The notes under the pieces were generated by a model. It saw only the letters and a program-made list of their open reading frames with translations. It was not told where the DNA came from and made no database searches. Of a stretch of DNA of 64,000 bases, positions 39,115 through 48,382 are shown piece after piece. Position 1 is the first letter of the stretch. Each line of letters opens with the position of its first letter. Origin of the DNA: an uncultured Eubacterium sp. GTDB lineage: Bacteria; Bacillota; Clostridia; Lachnospirales; Lachnospiraceae. The DNA lies in contig NZ_CAKRAS010000007.1 of assembly GCF_934295145.1 (NCBI RefSeq), positions 6,944-70,943 of the forward strand. The letters are read 5' to 3'. The translations under genes and the position numbers were made by a program.

Positions 39115-40095
39115 CTAATCAGCAATCAGTGACGCGATTTCCTCTGCTGTGATTCCGTATACCGCATGTTCCATATCGTGTTTTTTTAATCTCTCCAATA
39201 TAACTTTTCGATCATATCTACACCCGATCAGAACCCCGCAGATTTTTTCTGCATCCACAGTTGCAAAAAAATCTCCATATACTGCCGCATTGCAGATTTG
39301 TCCTTTTTTGATTTCCAGTTGAAATTGCATCTTTCCTCCCGCAAACCTTCCGGTTCTTTCGATATTGAATCTAGGGGATGCTCCAAAAATGCTTTCCCAG
39401 TTGTGAAACTTTTCTTCTGCGATCTGACGGATCCGCTGCCTGTCTTCTTCCGTCACAATATAAGTGTCTGTCCGTCCGTGCATTATGAATTTCACCATCT
39501 GCCACTTAAATTTCTCTGCCTCCATCGGATTCTGCATATGATCTGCAATATTTGTCACCCTGTCACGAACAGATTTTATACTTTTGGACAATATTTTATA
39601 ATCATCCACCGTTGTAGATGCAACCATCTGATCAATATCAGTCTGATACAGCAACGAACCATGATGTACCGTACACTCTCCAAGACGATACTGTGCGTTT
39701 CCGGAAAATTTTCGTCCGTCAATCGTCAGATCATTTCTCCCGTTAAATGATGCGTATATTCCAAGTTCTCTCAATGCATCAATAACCGGTTCGATATACT
39801 CCTGAAATTCTATTTCCCGGTCTGATCTTTTCTGTATAAAGGTAAATTGCCAGCCTCCAAGATCTGTATAGATTGTTCCTCCCCCACTCATCCGCCGAAC
39901 AATATGTATCCCATGCTCATCCGCATAAGGCTTATTGATCTCTTCCAGAACATTTTGAAATTTTCCAACCATCAATGTCGGTGTTGTCTGCCAGAACAGA
40001 AAAACCGTATCCGGCAGTATTTTTTCCACAGTAAAATAATATTCCAATGCGAAATTATAATATACATCCGCAGATCCTGTTTCAATATAGATCAT
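39115..40095 (-). CDS. Lipoate-protein ligase A family protein 3
   Basis: I chose the ATG at 40095 (GGAGGGGCAGC upstream), giving 326 aa. It has the LplA fold motifs MSGGGTIYTDLGGWQFTF and GRNDLTIDGRKFSGNAQ with the catalytic Lys. HHGSLLYQTD follows, and the C-terminal accessory domain includes FNIERTGRFAGGKMQFQL. It would attach lipoate or octanoate to lipoyl domains. It overlaps the end of lipA by 14 bases, so it is tightly coupled to lipoyl synthesis. The three ligases in this unit are clearly divergent paralogues. Confidence 0.9.
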   Translation of the reverse strand: MIYIETGSADVYYNFALEYYFTVEKILPDTVFLFWQTTPTLMVGKFQNVLEEINKPYADEHGIHIVRRMSGGGTIYTDLGGWQFTFIQKRSDREIEFQEYIEPVIDALRELGIYASFNGRNDLTIDGRKFSGNAQYRLGECTVHHGSLLYQTDIDQMVASTTVDDYKILSKSIKSVRDRVTNIADHMQNPMEAEKFKWQMVKFIMHGRTDTYIVTEEDRQRIRQIAEEKFHNWESIFGASPRFNIERTGRFAGGKMQFQLEIKKGQICNAAVYGDFFATVDAEKICGVLIGCRYDRKVILERLKKHDMEHAVYGITAEEIASLIAD

Positions 40096-40945
40096 GCTGC
40101 CCCTCCAATACCTCCCATGCACGATAAGAACTGCGTGCCAGAGGAGCGGATGCCACATGCTGAAATCCTTTTTGTAATGCCATATTTTTGTAACGCTTAA
40201 AATCTTCCGGTGTAGCATACCGCGCCATTGGGTAATGATCTTTCGTTGGCTGCAAATATTGTCCTATCGTCAGAATATCACATCCGGTTTCCAGAATATC
40301 GTCCATCAGTTCTGAAATCTCTTCCTCTGTTTCCCCCAGTCCTACCATGAATCCTGTTTTCGTAAGCAATGCCGGTTTTTTCTCCTTACAATACCGGAGC
40401 ACCCGCAGAGATCTCTCATAATCTGCCTGTGGACGAACTTCTTTCTGCAGTGAACGTACCATTTCCACGTTGTGGTTCAGTACATCCGGTCTGGAATCCA
40501 GCACCACATCCAACGCTTCTGTATTCATTTTCATATCTGAGATCAACGTTTCTACGGTCGTCCCCGGACATTTTTCATGAATTGCCATAACAGTCTGCGC
40601 AAATTGTTCCGCGCCGCCATCCGGCAGATCATCTCTGGTCGCACAGGTCAGCACTACATGACGCAGACCAAGTTTCTTTGCCGCCTCAGCTACATTCTCC
40701 GGCTCTTTCGAATCTGGTGGAAGCGGTCTTCCAGTCGTTACATTACAGAAACGGCAGTTTCTGGTACAAATACTTCCAAGTATCATAAATGTCGAGGTAT
40801 GCTTCTGGTAACATTCTCCCAGATTCGGACAATTCGCTTCTTTACATACCGTATTTAAGTTCAGATCTCTCATGAGTTCCGCCACTTCCTGAACTGCATT
40901 CTGATTATACCGTACCTTCAGCCAGTCTGGTTTTCGCTCCATCAT
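40082..40945 (-). CDS. lipA: Lipoyl synthase
   Basis: The 287-aa radical-SAM enzyme has both clusters' Cys: Cys34, Cys39, Cys45 (CKEANCPNLGEC) for the sacrificial cluster and Cys60, Cys64, Cys67 (CTRNCRFC) for SAM. The C-terminal Ser ligand is in ARSSYRAW. It inserts two sulfurs into octanoyl groups on lipoyl domains. It lies between the stand-alone lipoyl domain gene (4-base overlap) and a lipoate ligase gene. Confidence 0.96.
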   Translation of the reverse strand: MMERKPDWLKVRYNQNAVQEVAELMRDLNLNTVCKEANCPNLGECYQKHTSTFMILGSICTRNCRFCNVTTGRPLPPDSKEPENVAEAAKKLGLRHVVLTCATRDDLPDGGAEQFAQTVMAIHEKCPGTTVETLISDMKMNTEALDVVLDSRPDVLNHNVEMVRSLQKEVRPQADYERSLRVLRYCKEKKPALLTKTGFMVGLGETEEEISELMDDILETGCDILTIGQYLQPTKDHYPMARYATPEDFKRYKNMALQKGFQHVASAPLARSSYRAWEVLEGQHDLY

Positions 40946-41193
40946 TTTCCTCCTTCCACTTCCAGTACAGCTACCTCAGCATCCACCTCTATGGTATCTC
41001 CTTCTTCACAAAGCTGCTGTTTTAAAATGCCATCCTCCGGAGCTTCGATCTGATTCACCACTTTATCTGTTTCCACTTCAAACAGCGGTTCTCCGGCACG
41101 CACGGTTTCCCCTTCTTCTTTCATCCAGGCACATACCACGCCACGTTTCATTTCCGGTCTCAGTTTTGGCATTTTTACTTCCTTTTTCATCAT
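40942..41193 (-). CDS. Stand-alone lipoyl-domain protein
   Basis: The 83-aa protein is a single biotinyl/lipoyl domain (KMPKLRPEMKRGVVCAWMKE; modified Lys in EVETDKVVNQIEAPEDG). It has no E2 catalytic core. It overlaps lipA by 4 bases. Because this unit makes and attaches lipoate, the free domain may be a carrier or scaffold on which octanoyl is turned to lipoyl before transfer, as GcvH serves in Bacillus; that is inference. Alternatively it is a subunit of an enzyme not in the window. Confidence 0.85.
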   Translation of the reverse strand: MMKKEVKMPKLRPEMKRGVVCAWMKEEGETVRAGEPLFEVETDKVVNQIEAPEDGILKQQLCEEGDTIEVDAEVAVLEVEGGK

Positions 41194-41218
41194 TTATTTC
41201 CTCACTTTCCATATTTTG

Positions 41219-42166
41219 TTACATCAGCAGTTCCATCAGTTCATCTGCATATTCTCCACCAAGTTTTTCACAGGATTCGTAAAATCCAACCGGATCCAGT
41301 CTGGCTCCCTGAAAGAGCATCTCTGCCTCCGATTCTCTGAACCATTCGGATTGTAGCGCAAACGCACAAATCATTCCTTTCTTCGCCTGATAGGAAACCC
41401 GGATTGGTTTTCCACGATACATTCCTTTCTTTTCATAAGTAAAAGCCGGTGTCTGCCCCCAGATCCACTCCCAGCTATGATACTTCTTATCCCTCAGTTG
41501 CAGCACTTCCGCCACCTGGGACATTCCCAGGTGGATCCTTTTCGTATCCGCAGGCAGCACCTCCTCCAGTAGTTTTTCCTGAAATTCTTCCAGTGTCATT
41601 GCCTCTGACAGATGCTCACTGATATTTGTCACTTGACAGACTGCAGATTTTGTTCCATGTGACTGGAAACATTCATTTTTATGATGCGTTGTGATCTCAT
41701 CCAACAGTTCAAGATCTGACGAAAACAGAAGCGTTCCATGATGCAGGATACGTTTTCTGACCATCCGCTGTGCACTGCCGGATATTTTCTGACTGCCAAT
41801 AGAGATGTCGCAGGATCTGTTTTTGCCCGCCGGTATTCCCAGTGCAATAAGTGCCCGGATTACCGGTTCCAGACACATATCATAATCCGGATTGTCTCCC
41901 GCATTCCGTATCAGCGTATAATTTATATTTCCAAGATCATGATATACGGTCCCGCCTCCGGTGATTCTTCTGAGCACTGGGATATTCCGGTCTATCAAAC
42001 TTTTCATGTTTACTTCACGGCAGATATTCTGATAACTGCCCACTATGACAGCCGGTCTGTCCTGCCACAGATAAAAAATATCATCCTTCTGATATCTCAT
42101 AAAAATGTATTCCTCTAATGCGAGATTATAAAATGGATCTTTCGAACTGTTATATACTGTCAACAT
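41219..42166 (-). CDS. Lipoate-protein ligase A family protein 2
   Basis: The 315-aa protein has RRITGGGTVYHDLGNINYTL, the catalytic Lys segment IGSQKISGSAQRMV and HHGTLLFSSDLELL. The accessory C-domain follows (FTYEKKGMYRGKPIRVSYQA). The GRND motif of the other two paralogues is changed to SCDIS, so specificity could differ (lipoate ligase or octanoyl/lipoyl amidotransferase). It starts 7 bases inside the MBL-fold gene. Confidence 0.88.
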   Translation of the reverse strand: MLTVYNSSKDPFYNLALEEYIFMRYQKDDIFYLWQDRPAVIVGSYQNICREVNMKSLIDRNIPVLRRITGGGTVYHDLGNINYTLIRNAGDNPDYDMCLEPVIRALIALGIPAGKNRSCDISIGSQKISGSAQRMVRKRILHHGTLLFSSDLELLDEITTHHKNECFQSHGTKSAVCQVTNISEHLSEAMTLEEFQEKLLEEVLPADTKRIHLGMSQVAEVLQLRDKKYHSWEWIWGQTPAFTYEKKGMYRGKPIRVSYQAKKGMICAFALQSEWFRESEAEMLFQGARLDPVGFYESCEKLGGEYADELMELLM

Positions 42167-42906
42167 ATCATTCTCTCCCCGTCCATCCAGCTCATATGCT
42201 CCATTATTTCCACCGGAATCCCATATCGTTTTGAAAACCCTTCTGCCGCCTGTGTGCCAAGCAGCCAGTAATAGCAGCTGTCATCACTGTGAAATGGCAG
42301 ATGATACAGAAAGATACGATCCGCGCCAAGCTGCTCCACGCACTTTCTTCCACCGAAGCCTCCCAGCTGATACAGATTTACAAATGCTGCATTGATCCGA
42401 TAGGCATACTTGCGAAAGGCTTTTGCATCATCCAGCAGAAGTGCTGCATCTCCTGCCACAAAGAAGGTTTCATTTCCCATTTTGACCAAAAATGATTCAT
42501 GTGGATCACATTTCCATGGTCCACCATCATGCATTGTCCTTCTTGTAATTATTTCAGCATTTTTAATCCGTATCCGCTTCATACCATCACCCAGATCACG
42601 GTACATTGCATTGGTTTTTTCCCAGTCAGGCGCATAAGTGATAACCGTTTTCTTCTGCATAGATAACATATCCATATATGCCTCTGTCATCTTTTCATGA
42701 TAATGATCCGGATGTCTGTGGGTGAACAAAAGTCCATCTACATGCTGCCAGATTCCTTTGCACTGTTCCAAGTCCCCCTTCCACTTTTCTGGCATGGCGG
42801 ACATGCCAACATTACTTCCATCATAAATTCCATCAATTAAAATTCCTGTTCCATCCCGGTAAAAGAACAGCCCAGCATTCCCTGCATGAAAAATTTCTGT
42901 TTTCAT
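42160..42906 (-). CDS. MBL-fold metallo-hydrolase
   Basis: The 248-aa protein has the metal motif THRHPDHYH (HxHxDH) near residue 82 and further metal ligand candidates in VAGDAALLL and YHLPFHSDD. The MBL fold covers hydrolases of many types. Its place between two lipoate ligases, overlapping one, suggests a role in lipoyl metabolism such as a thioesterase or lipoamidase-like activity. No family-level function is recognised. Confidence 0.8.
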   Translation of the reverse strand: MKTEIFHAGNAGLFFYRDGTGILIDGIYDGSNVGMSAMPEKWKGDLEQCKGIWQHVDGLLFTHRHPDHYHEKMTEAYMDMLSMQKKTVITYAPDWEKTNAMYRDLGDGMKRIRIKNAEIITRRTMHDGGPWKCDPHESFLVKMGNETFFVAGDAALLLDDAKAFRKYAYRINAAFVNLYQLGGFGGRKCVEQLGADRIFLYHLPFHSDDSCYYWLLGTQAAEGFSKRYGIPVEIMEHMSWMDGERMIC

Positions 42907-42922
42907 CTGTTTTTTATCCTCT

Positions 42923-43924
42923 CTATGCGATCAGCAACTGAATAAAAGCATTCTGATCCAGATGACGGTAACATGATTCCAGATCAAATCCATGTAGCCG
43001 GTTATGCAATGCCGGTTCATTCAGATGACAACCTTTTAACAGTTCCTGCAATTCCTCTGTATCTCCGTCTCCAAAGTAGTCTCCATAACTGCGATACTGA
43101 TTGATACAGCCCTGTTCCACGTTCATATGGATTTCGATCTGTCCGCATCCTTCGATCCGGCGCTTTTTGTGTACGGTAAATTCCGGTGATTCACCATAGG
43201 TCCATTCCCAGGTATTGTAACGTTCCTCCTGGATCTTGCGGATACGCGTCAGGTCTTCTTCGTTTAGATGATATACTTCCACATCACTGCCAAATACCAT
43301 GTATTTTTTCAGGATGCTTTTAAAGGTCTCCATGCCCATATCTCCCGGCACATACGGTCTGATGTTCGTCACACGGCTTCTGACGGATTGGAATCCTTTG
43401 GACTCATATTTATCACTGGACACCTGCAAAGCTTTAGACACCACGGACAGATCTGAATCAAACATCAATGTTCCGTGATGCATGATGCGTCCATGCTTGA
43501 TATACTGAGAGTTCCCGGAGAATTTCTTTCCGTCAATGGTGATATCATTTCTGCCACTGACTTCTGCTTTGACACCGATCTGTTCCAGCGTGTTTACAAC
43601 CGGCAGACAGAAAGCCTGCAAATTCAGTTGCTCCATATTGCCTGCATCTGCGATAAAGGTAAAATTCACATTTCCCATATCATGATACACGGCACCACCT
43701 CCGGACAGTCTGCGCACAACGGTAATGTCATGTTCTTTCACATATTCATGATTAATCTCCTGTACCGTATTCTGATGTTTTCCGACCACAATAGTATTAT
43801 GATTCTGCCATAACCAGAAATACTCACGATCTGTTGGCATCTCGTCAAATACATATTGCTCCAGTGCCAGATTAAATCTCGGATCATTTGAATTACTTTC
43901 TATAAAAACTACTTTTTTTCTCAT
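42923..43924 (-). CDS. Lipoate-protein ligase A family protein 1
   Basis: The 333-aa protein carries RRLSGGGAVYHDMGNVNFTF, GRNDITIDGKKFSGNSQ with the catalytic Lys, HHGTLMFDSDLSVVS and an LplA C-terminal accessory domain (FTVHKKRRIEGCGQIEIHM). It looks like a complete LplA. It is the first gene of the lipoylation unit, after the terminator at 44017-44047, with AAGGAGATATAG before its ATG. Confidence 0.92.
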   Translation of the reverse strand: MRKKVVFIESNSNDPRFNLALEQYVFDEMPTDREYFWLWQNHNTIVVGKHQNTVQEINHEYVKEHDITVVRRLSGGGAVYHDMGNVNFTFIADAGNMEQLNLQAFCLPVVNTLEQIGVKAEVSGRNDITIDGKKFSGNSQYIKHGRIMHHGTLMFDSDLSVVSKALQVSSDKYESKGFQSVRSRVTNIRPYVPGDMGMETFKSILKKYMVFGSDVEVYHLNEEDLTRIRKIQEERYNTWEWTYGESPEFTVHKKRRIEGCGQIEIHMNVEQGCINQYRSYGDYFGDGDTEELQELLKGCHLNEPALHNRLHGFDLESCYRHLDQNAFIQLLIA

Positions 43925-43976
43925 ATACTATATCTCCTTTTTTTTATCTGACTTTCTTTTCTGTTTCTATCTGTAC

Positions 43977-43993
43977 CTGAACCTCATGTTCAG
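43977..43993. promoter_or_regulatory. Palindrome before the lipoylation unit
   Basis: CTGAACCTCATGTTCAG has perfect 6-bp half sites (CTGAAC/GTTCAG). It may be an operator; a clear promoter was not found here. Confidence 0.35.
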
Positions 43994-44016
43994 CGTAATT
44001 TTCTTTCAAATAAGGC

Positions 44017-44047
44017 AAAAGGGAACCATCGGCCGCCGATGATTCCC
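44017..44047 (-). terminator. Intrinsic terminator of the dehydrogenase-complex operon
   Basis: GGGAACCATCGG (44021-44032) pairs with CCGATGATTCCC (44036-44047) with one wobble; TTTT follows on the minus strand and an A-run flanks the other side. Confidence 0.75.
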
Positions 44048-44124
44048 AAAAAAGAGGGTAGTGAAATTAAATATATCTGAAAACGTTCAAAAAAGGGATG
44101 GCGTCCACTTCTGACCTGATATAC

Positions 44125-45435
44125 TTAATCTTCTAATTTGCAGCGAAACCGTTTTTCATATTCCTGTTTCAGACTTTCTCTGAACTCAGGCGCTGCGATA
44201 TGAATTAACTGATATGCACGTTCTCTTAACGTACATCCATGTAATTTTGCAATTCCGTATTCTGTCACAACATAATCCACATCGCATCTGGATGTTGTGA
44301 CAGCCGCTCCTTCTGAAAGGAGTGGTACGATCTTTGAGATCGTTCCTTTTGCTGCTGTAGCCGGCATCGCCATGATGGTTCTGCCGCCTTTTGACATATT
44401 TGCTCCCCGTACAAAATCAACCTGACCGCCGACTCCGGAAATCTGTTTTAAGCCCACTGACTCAGAACAAACCTGCCCCATCAGATCCACTTCCACACAG
44501 GAATTGATGGATACCACATTGTCATTCTGGCAAATCACACGTGGATCATTTACGATATCCACCGTTTTCATCTGAACCATCGGATTATTGTCTACAAAAT
44601 CATATAATTTCTTTGTTCCCATCAGGAACGTTGCCACGCACTGACCATTATCAATCTGTTTGCATTTGTTGGTGATCACACCCGCATTGATCAGATCAAC
44701 TACACCATCAGAAAACATTTCAGAATGGATACCAAGGTCTTTTTTATCTTTTAAAAACATCAAAACCGCATCCGGGATTGCTCCGATTCCCAACTGAAGA
44801 CAATCTCCGTCTTTTACCAGTGACGCAATGTACTCTCCGATCTTTTTTTGCACCTCACCGATCTTTGGCGGCTGAAGTTCGATCAGATCGGTATCCATTG
44901 GAACAATATAATCCAGCTCGGATACATGGATAAAATTGTCTCCCATGACTCTTGGCATTTTTTCATTCACCTGTGCAATTCGAATCGCTGCACACTCAGC
45001 CGCCGCTTTGGTATAATCACAGGATACCCCAAGAGAACAGTAACCATGTTCATCCGGTGCGCTGACCTGAAGCAGCGCCACATCTACATGCATGTCATTA
45101 CGAAGCAGATTTGGTACTTCAGAGAAGAAAACCGGCGTAAAATCTGCACGTCCTTCCTCTACTGCCTGTCTGGTAGATCCTCCGACAAACAATGCATTAT
45201 GTCGAAAATATTTTTCCATCTCCGGTGCACAGTAACCGGCCTTTCCCATAGCAACCATATGTACAACTTCTACGTCCTTCCAGTCGTACTTCTCGGCTGC
45301 CGCTGTCATTGCATCTGTGAGGACTACCGGTTCTGCACATGCATGCGCTACAACCACCCGTTCTCCGGATCGGATATGGGATATTGCTTCTTCTGCCGTA
45401 CAGGTTCTTCCCTTATATATTTTTTTCCAGTCCAT
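44125..45435 (-). CDS. abfT: 4-hydroxybutyrate CoA-transferase
   Basis: The 436-aa acetyl-CoA hydrolase/transferase family protein begins MDWKKIYKGRTCTAEEA, very like AbfT of Clostridium aminobutyricum. The catalytic Glu is Glu239 in GIHSEMFSDGVVDL (Glu238 in AbfT). SGVGGQVDFVRGA and VVTEYGIAKLHG are further family motifs. It moves CoA from acetyl-CoA to 4-hydroxybutyrate. It is the last gene after the E1-E3 complex and 4-hydroxybutyrate dehydrogenase. Within an acetoin operon it could also convert acetyl-CoA to acetate. Confidence 0.88.
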   Translation of the reverse strand: MDWKKIYKGRTCTAEEAISHIRSGERVVVAHACAEPVVLTDAMTAAAEKYDWKDVEVVHMVAMGKAGYCAPEMEKYFRHNALFVGGSTRQAVEEGRADFTPVFFSEVPNLLRNDMHVDVALLQVSAPDEHGYCSLGVSCDYTKAAAECAAIRIAQVNEKMPRVMGDNFIHVSELDYIVPMDTDLIELQPPKIGEVQKKIGEYIASLVKDGDCLQLGIGAIPDAVLMFLKDKKDLGIHSEMFSDGVVDLINAGVITNKCKQIDNGQCVATFLMGTKKLYDFVDNNPMVQMKTVDIVNDPRVICQNDNVVSINSCVEVDLMGQVCSESVGLKQISGVGGQVDFVRGANMSKGGRTIMAMPATAAKGTISKIVPLLSEGAAVTTSRCDVDYVVTEYGIAKLHGCTLRERAYQLIHIAAPEFRESLKQEYEKRFRCKLED

Positions 45436-45499
45436 AAAAAGTCCCCTTTTCTGTCGCCAGACGCCCCCTTATCAGAGAACATCTGACGCTGTTATATTA

Positions 45500-46612
45500 T
45501 TAATAAAGTTCTCTGTAGATTTTGATCAGTCTGTCTCTGTCTAATGGCACGAAGTTATTTGTCAGCAGACGCTGCTGATTTTCCAGAACGGAATCTGCAA
45601 ATTCTTCAATCTCAGACTCTTTCATACCATACTCATGTAATGGTTTTTTCTGGATGATTACATTTAACAGTTTCTCCAGTTCCTCATAAACGTTTTTCTC
45701 ATTACATCCAAGAATATGGGCAATAAATTTATTCAGAACTGCAATCTCCCCATCCGTTTTCAGTTCCATATAATTTTTCATAACTCCGGTAAACATCGCA
45801 TAATTAGATTCTCCATGTGCCACATGATAAGTAGCTCCCAGCGGATAGCTCATTGCATGAACGGCTGCACAACCTGCATTTGCAAAGGCGATGCCCGCAT
45901 AGTTCGAAGCCATAAGGAACTGGCTGAGCAGCGGAATCCGTGCCTCTTTTCCTTTTTCTGCAATTTCTTTATATCCATTCAGGATCATGCTGATTGCCTG
46001 ATATCCAAGCAGTCTTGTTGTCTCATTCCCCTTCGGGGAAAGGCTGGACTCAATGGCATGGATCAATGCATCAATGGAACTTGTCGCAAATACGCCAAAC
46101 GGAAGTCCTTCCAACAACTCCGGAATGAGTACGGCGGTATCCGCATACATCTGATCCACCGCCAGACCTTTTTTGGTTCCTCTGCTGTTTAACGCAAGGA
46201 TGGAAATGTTGGTCACTTCGGAACCTGTTCCACAAGTGGTCGGAATCAAAATCAGCTCTTTGTTTTTGACCGGCGGAATTTTGCCGTCATACAGATCCAA
46301 AACCGGAGAAACTGTCTGTAATGCAAACAGTTTGGAAATATCAATGACAGTTCCACCACCGATGGCTATTACACGCTTATGTTCTCCTTTGATATCTTTA
46401 TACATTGCTTCTACCATATCATCGGATGGCTCACCCGCACCGTATTTTTCCTGAAAAATCACATCACATTCCAGATTCATCTGCCCGAAATACGGATTAT
46501 AAATATACTCATTTGTGATAACCAGATCACCTTTACCCGGTTTAAATTCATCTACAAATTCTTTTACGGTATCATATTTAAAAATGGTTGGTTTTAACAT
46601 TAATTCCTGCAT
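45500..46612 (-). CDS. Iron-dependent alcohol dehydrogenase, 4-hydroxybutyrate dehydrogenase type
   Basis: The 370-aa group III alcohol dehydrogenase has VIAIGGGTVIDISK, LILIPTTCGTGSEVTN and the metal-binding region NAGCAAVHAMSYPLGATYHV with HGESN. The whole sequence, for example FQEKYGAGEPSDDMV and YGMKESEIEEFADSVLENQQ, resembles 4-hydroxybutyrate dehydrogenase of Clostridium kluyveri closely. It reduces succinate semialdehyde to 4-hydroxybutyrate. It sits between the E3 gene and abfT. A role in acetaldehyde reduction is a less likely alternative. Confidence 0.87.
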   Translation of the reverse strand: MQELMLKPTIFKYDTVKEFVDEFKPGKGDLVITNEYIYNPYFGQMNLECDVIFQEKYGAGEPSDDMVEAMYKDIKGEHKRVIAIGGGTVIDISKLFALQTVSPVLDLYDGKIPPVKNKELILIPTTCGTGSEVTNISILALNSRGTKKGLAVDQMYADTAVLIPELLEGLPFGVFATSSIDALIHAIESSLSPKGNETTRLLGYQAISMILNGYKEIAEKGKEARIPLLSQFLMASNYAGIAFANAGCAAVHAMSYPLGATYHVAHGESNYAMFTGVMKNYMELKTDGEIAVLNKFIAHILGCNEKNVYEELEKLLNVIIQKKPLHEYGMKESEIEEFADSVLENQQRLLTNNFVPLDRDRLIKIYRELY

Positions 46613-46633
46613 TTGTTCTCCTTTCGCCGATGC

Positions 46634-48373
46634 TTAGCAGTTAATTGCCCGGCCATAGAAAGCTGCCATAAATGCTTCCGGCATTGCCTCAGAAACCGTT
46701 GGATGCGGATGGATGGCTCCGATCACTTCCTCAGCAGTTGCTTCCAGATTCATTGCTACAGAGATTTCTCCAATCATGTCTGTCACATGTTTTCCATACA
46801 GATGTACACCAAGGATTTCTCCCAGTTCTTTATCCAGGATCACTTTTACGATTCCGTCGGTGTCTCCCTCAACCAGAGATTTGCCGTTTGCCATCATCGG
46901 GAATTTGCCGACCTGAATGTCATAGCCTTTTTCTTTTGCCTGTTTCTCTGTCAGACCGATGCAGGCAATTTCCGGATCCAGATAGATACAGGATGGAATT
47001 CTGCCGTAATCCATTTCATGACCACCTTCGCCACAAATGTCTGCCACTGCAACAAAACCTTCATGGGATGCGGTATGTGCCAGCATAACTTTTCCATTAA
47101 CATCACCAATGGCATAAATATTCGGGATATTTGTATGCATATGGCCATCTGTCTTGATCGCCTTTTTCTCAAACTCGATGCCGATGCCTTCTGCATTCAA
47201 TCCGTCGGTATTTGCTACACGTCCGACTGCCATCAGAACAACTTCTGCCTCTACGGATTTTTCTTCTCCGTTGTATTCATAAATAACGCTATTGTCTTTT
47301 ACTTTCTGTACTTTTGCACCGTTACAGAATACTACACCGTTTTTCTCCATACGTTTTTTCGCCATATCGGACACTTCTTCATCTACCATTGGCAAGATGT
47401 GATCCATCAGCTCCAGAACAGTTACTTTGGAACCAAGGTGTGAGAATACATGTGCAAACTCAATTCCGATAACACCACCACCGATGATCGCGATGGACTC
47501 TGGAAGTGAATCAATATTTAATGCTTCGCGGCTTGTGATCACATTTGTATTGCCTTCCAGTGGAATAAACGGCGGCATAAATGTGTTGGAACCGGTAGCA
47601 ATGATAAAGTACTCAGATGTATAAGTTTTTCCTTCTACTTCGATGGTATGTGTATCTGTAAAGGAAGCATGACCATTGATGATAGACACTTTATTACCGC
47701 GTAACAATCCCTGTACACCGGTTGTTAAAGTCGTTACTACACCATTTTTGCGATCCTGCAGTTTCTTCATATCTACTTTTAATGCAGACTGATCGACTCC
47801 GAAGATTGCAAATTTCTCTGCTTCTTTCATTTCTGTATACAGATTTGCGGTACGAACCAGTGTCTTTGTCGGAATACATCCCTCATTCAGACATACACCA
47901 CCAAAATGTTTTGCTTCCACAATGGCTGTTTTCTTGCCGGACTGAGCAGATTTGATTGCTGTCTCATAACCGCCCGGTCCAGCACCAATAACGATCACTT
48001 CGTAATCGTAACTTCCTGAAACTGCTGCCAGAGTCGGTGTAGCTTCTACTACTTTTGCAGTTTCTTCTGCCTGTACCGGAGTCGGTGCATCCACCTCTGC
48101 GCCTGCTGCAGCCAATGCTGCGTCCGCATCCTCGCCCGGATCGCCGACAACGGCGATCGGGGTGAATACATCAGCAGTTTCACCTTCTGCAAGGACAATT
48201 TTTAATACGGTTCCATCTGCGGTAGCTTCTACCGGCATCGTTGTTTTATCTGTATTGATTTCAAAAAGGACTTCTCCTTTTTTGATGCTTTCGCCTTCTT
48301 TTCTGTGCCATTTTACTAACTCGCCTTCATCCATGTTGAAACCGAGTTTTGGCATGATGATTACTTCTGCCAT
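46634..48373 (-). CDS. Dihydrolipoamide dehydrogenase (E3) with N-terminal lipoyl domain
   Basis: The 579-aa protein has a lipoyl domain (residues 1-78, modified Lys in EINTDKTTM), an Ala/Pro-rich linker and a full E3 core: FAD motif VIGAGPGGYETAIKSAQSGK, redox disulfide GGVCLNEGCIPTK, NAD motif IIGGGVIGIEFAHVF and the C-terminal His-Glu pair in IHPHPTVSEAMPEA. It reoxidises dihydrolipoyl groups with NAD. The lipoyl domain is nearly the same as that of the E2 gene just upstream. This is typical of acoL/pdhD of Clostridia. Confidence 0.94.
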   Translation of the reverse strand: MAEVIIMPKLGFNMDEGELVKWHRKEGESIKKGEVLFEINTDKTTMPVEATADGTVLKIVLAEGETADVFTPIAVVGDPGEDADAALAAAGAEVDAPTPVQAEETAKVVEATPTLAAVSGSYDYEVIVIGAGPGGYETAIKSAQSGKKTAIVEAKHFGGVCLNEGCIPTKTLVRTANLYTEMKEAEKFAIFGVDQSALKVDMKKLQDRKNGVVTTLTTGVQGLLRGNKVSIINGHASFTDTHTIEVEGKTYTSEYFIIATGSNTFMPPFIPLEGNTNVITSREALNIDSLPESIAIIGGGVIGIEFAHVFSHLGSKVTVLELMDHILPMVDEEVSDMAKKRMEKNGVVFCNGAKVQKVKDNSVIYEYNGEEKSVEAEVVLMAVGRVANTDGLNAEGIGIEFEKKAIKTDGHMHTNIPNIYAIGDVNGKVMLAHTASHEGFVAVADICGEGGHEMDYGRIPSCIYLDPEIACIGLTEKQAKEKGYDIQVGKFPMMANGKSLVEGDTDGIVKVILDKELGEILGVHLYGKHVTDMIGEISVAMNLEATAEEVIGAIHPHPTVSEAMPEAFMAAFYGRAINC

Positions 48374-48382
48374 GATGCCCTC

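Noticed and set aside
46613..47443. 276-codon plus-strand frame
   Set aside because: It is antisense to the E3 gene, Cys/Phe/His-rich, with no domain pattern.
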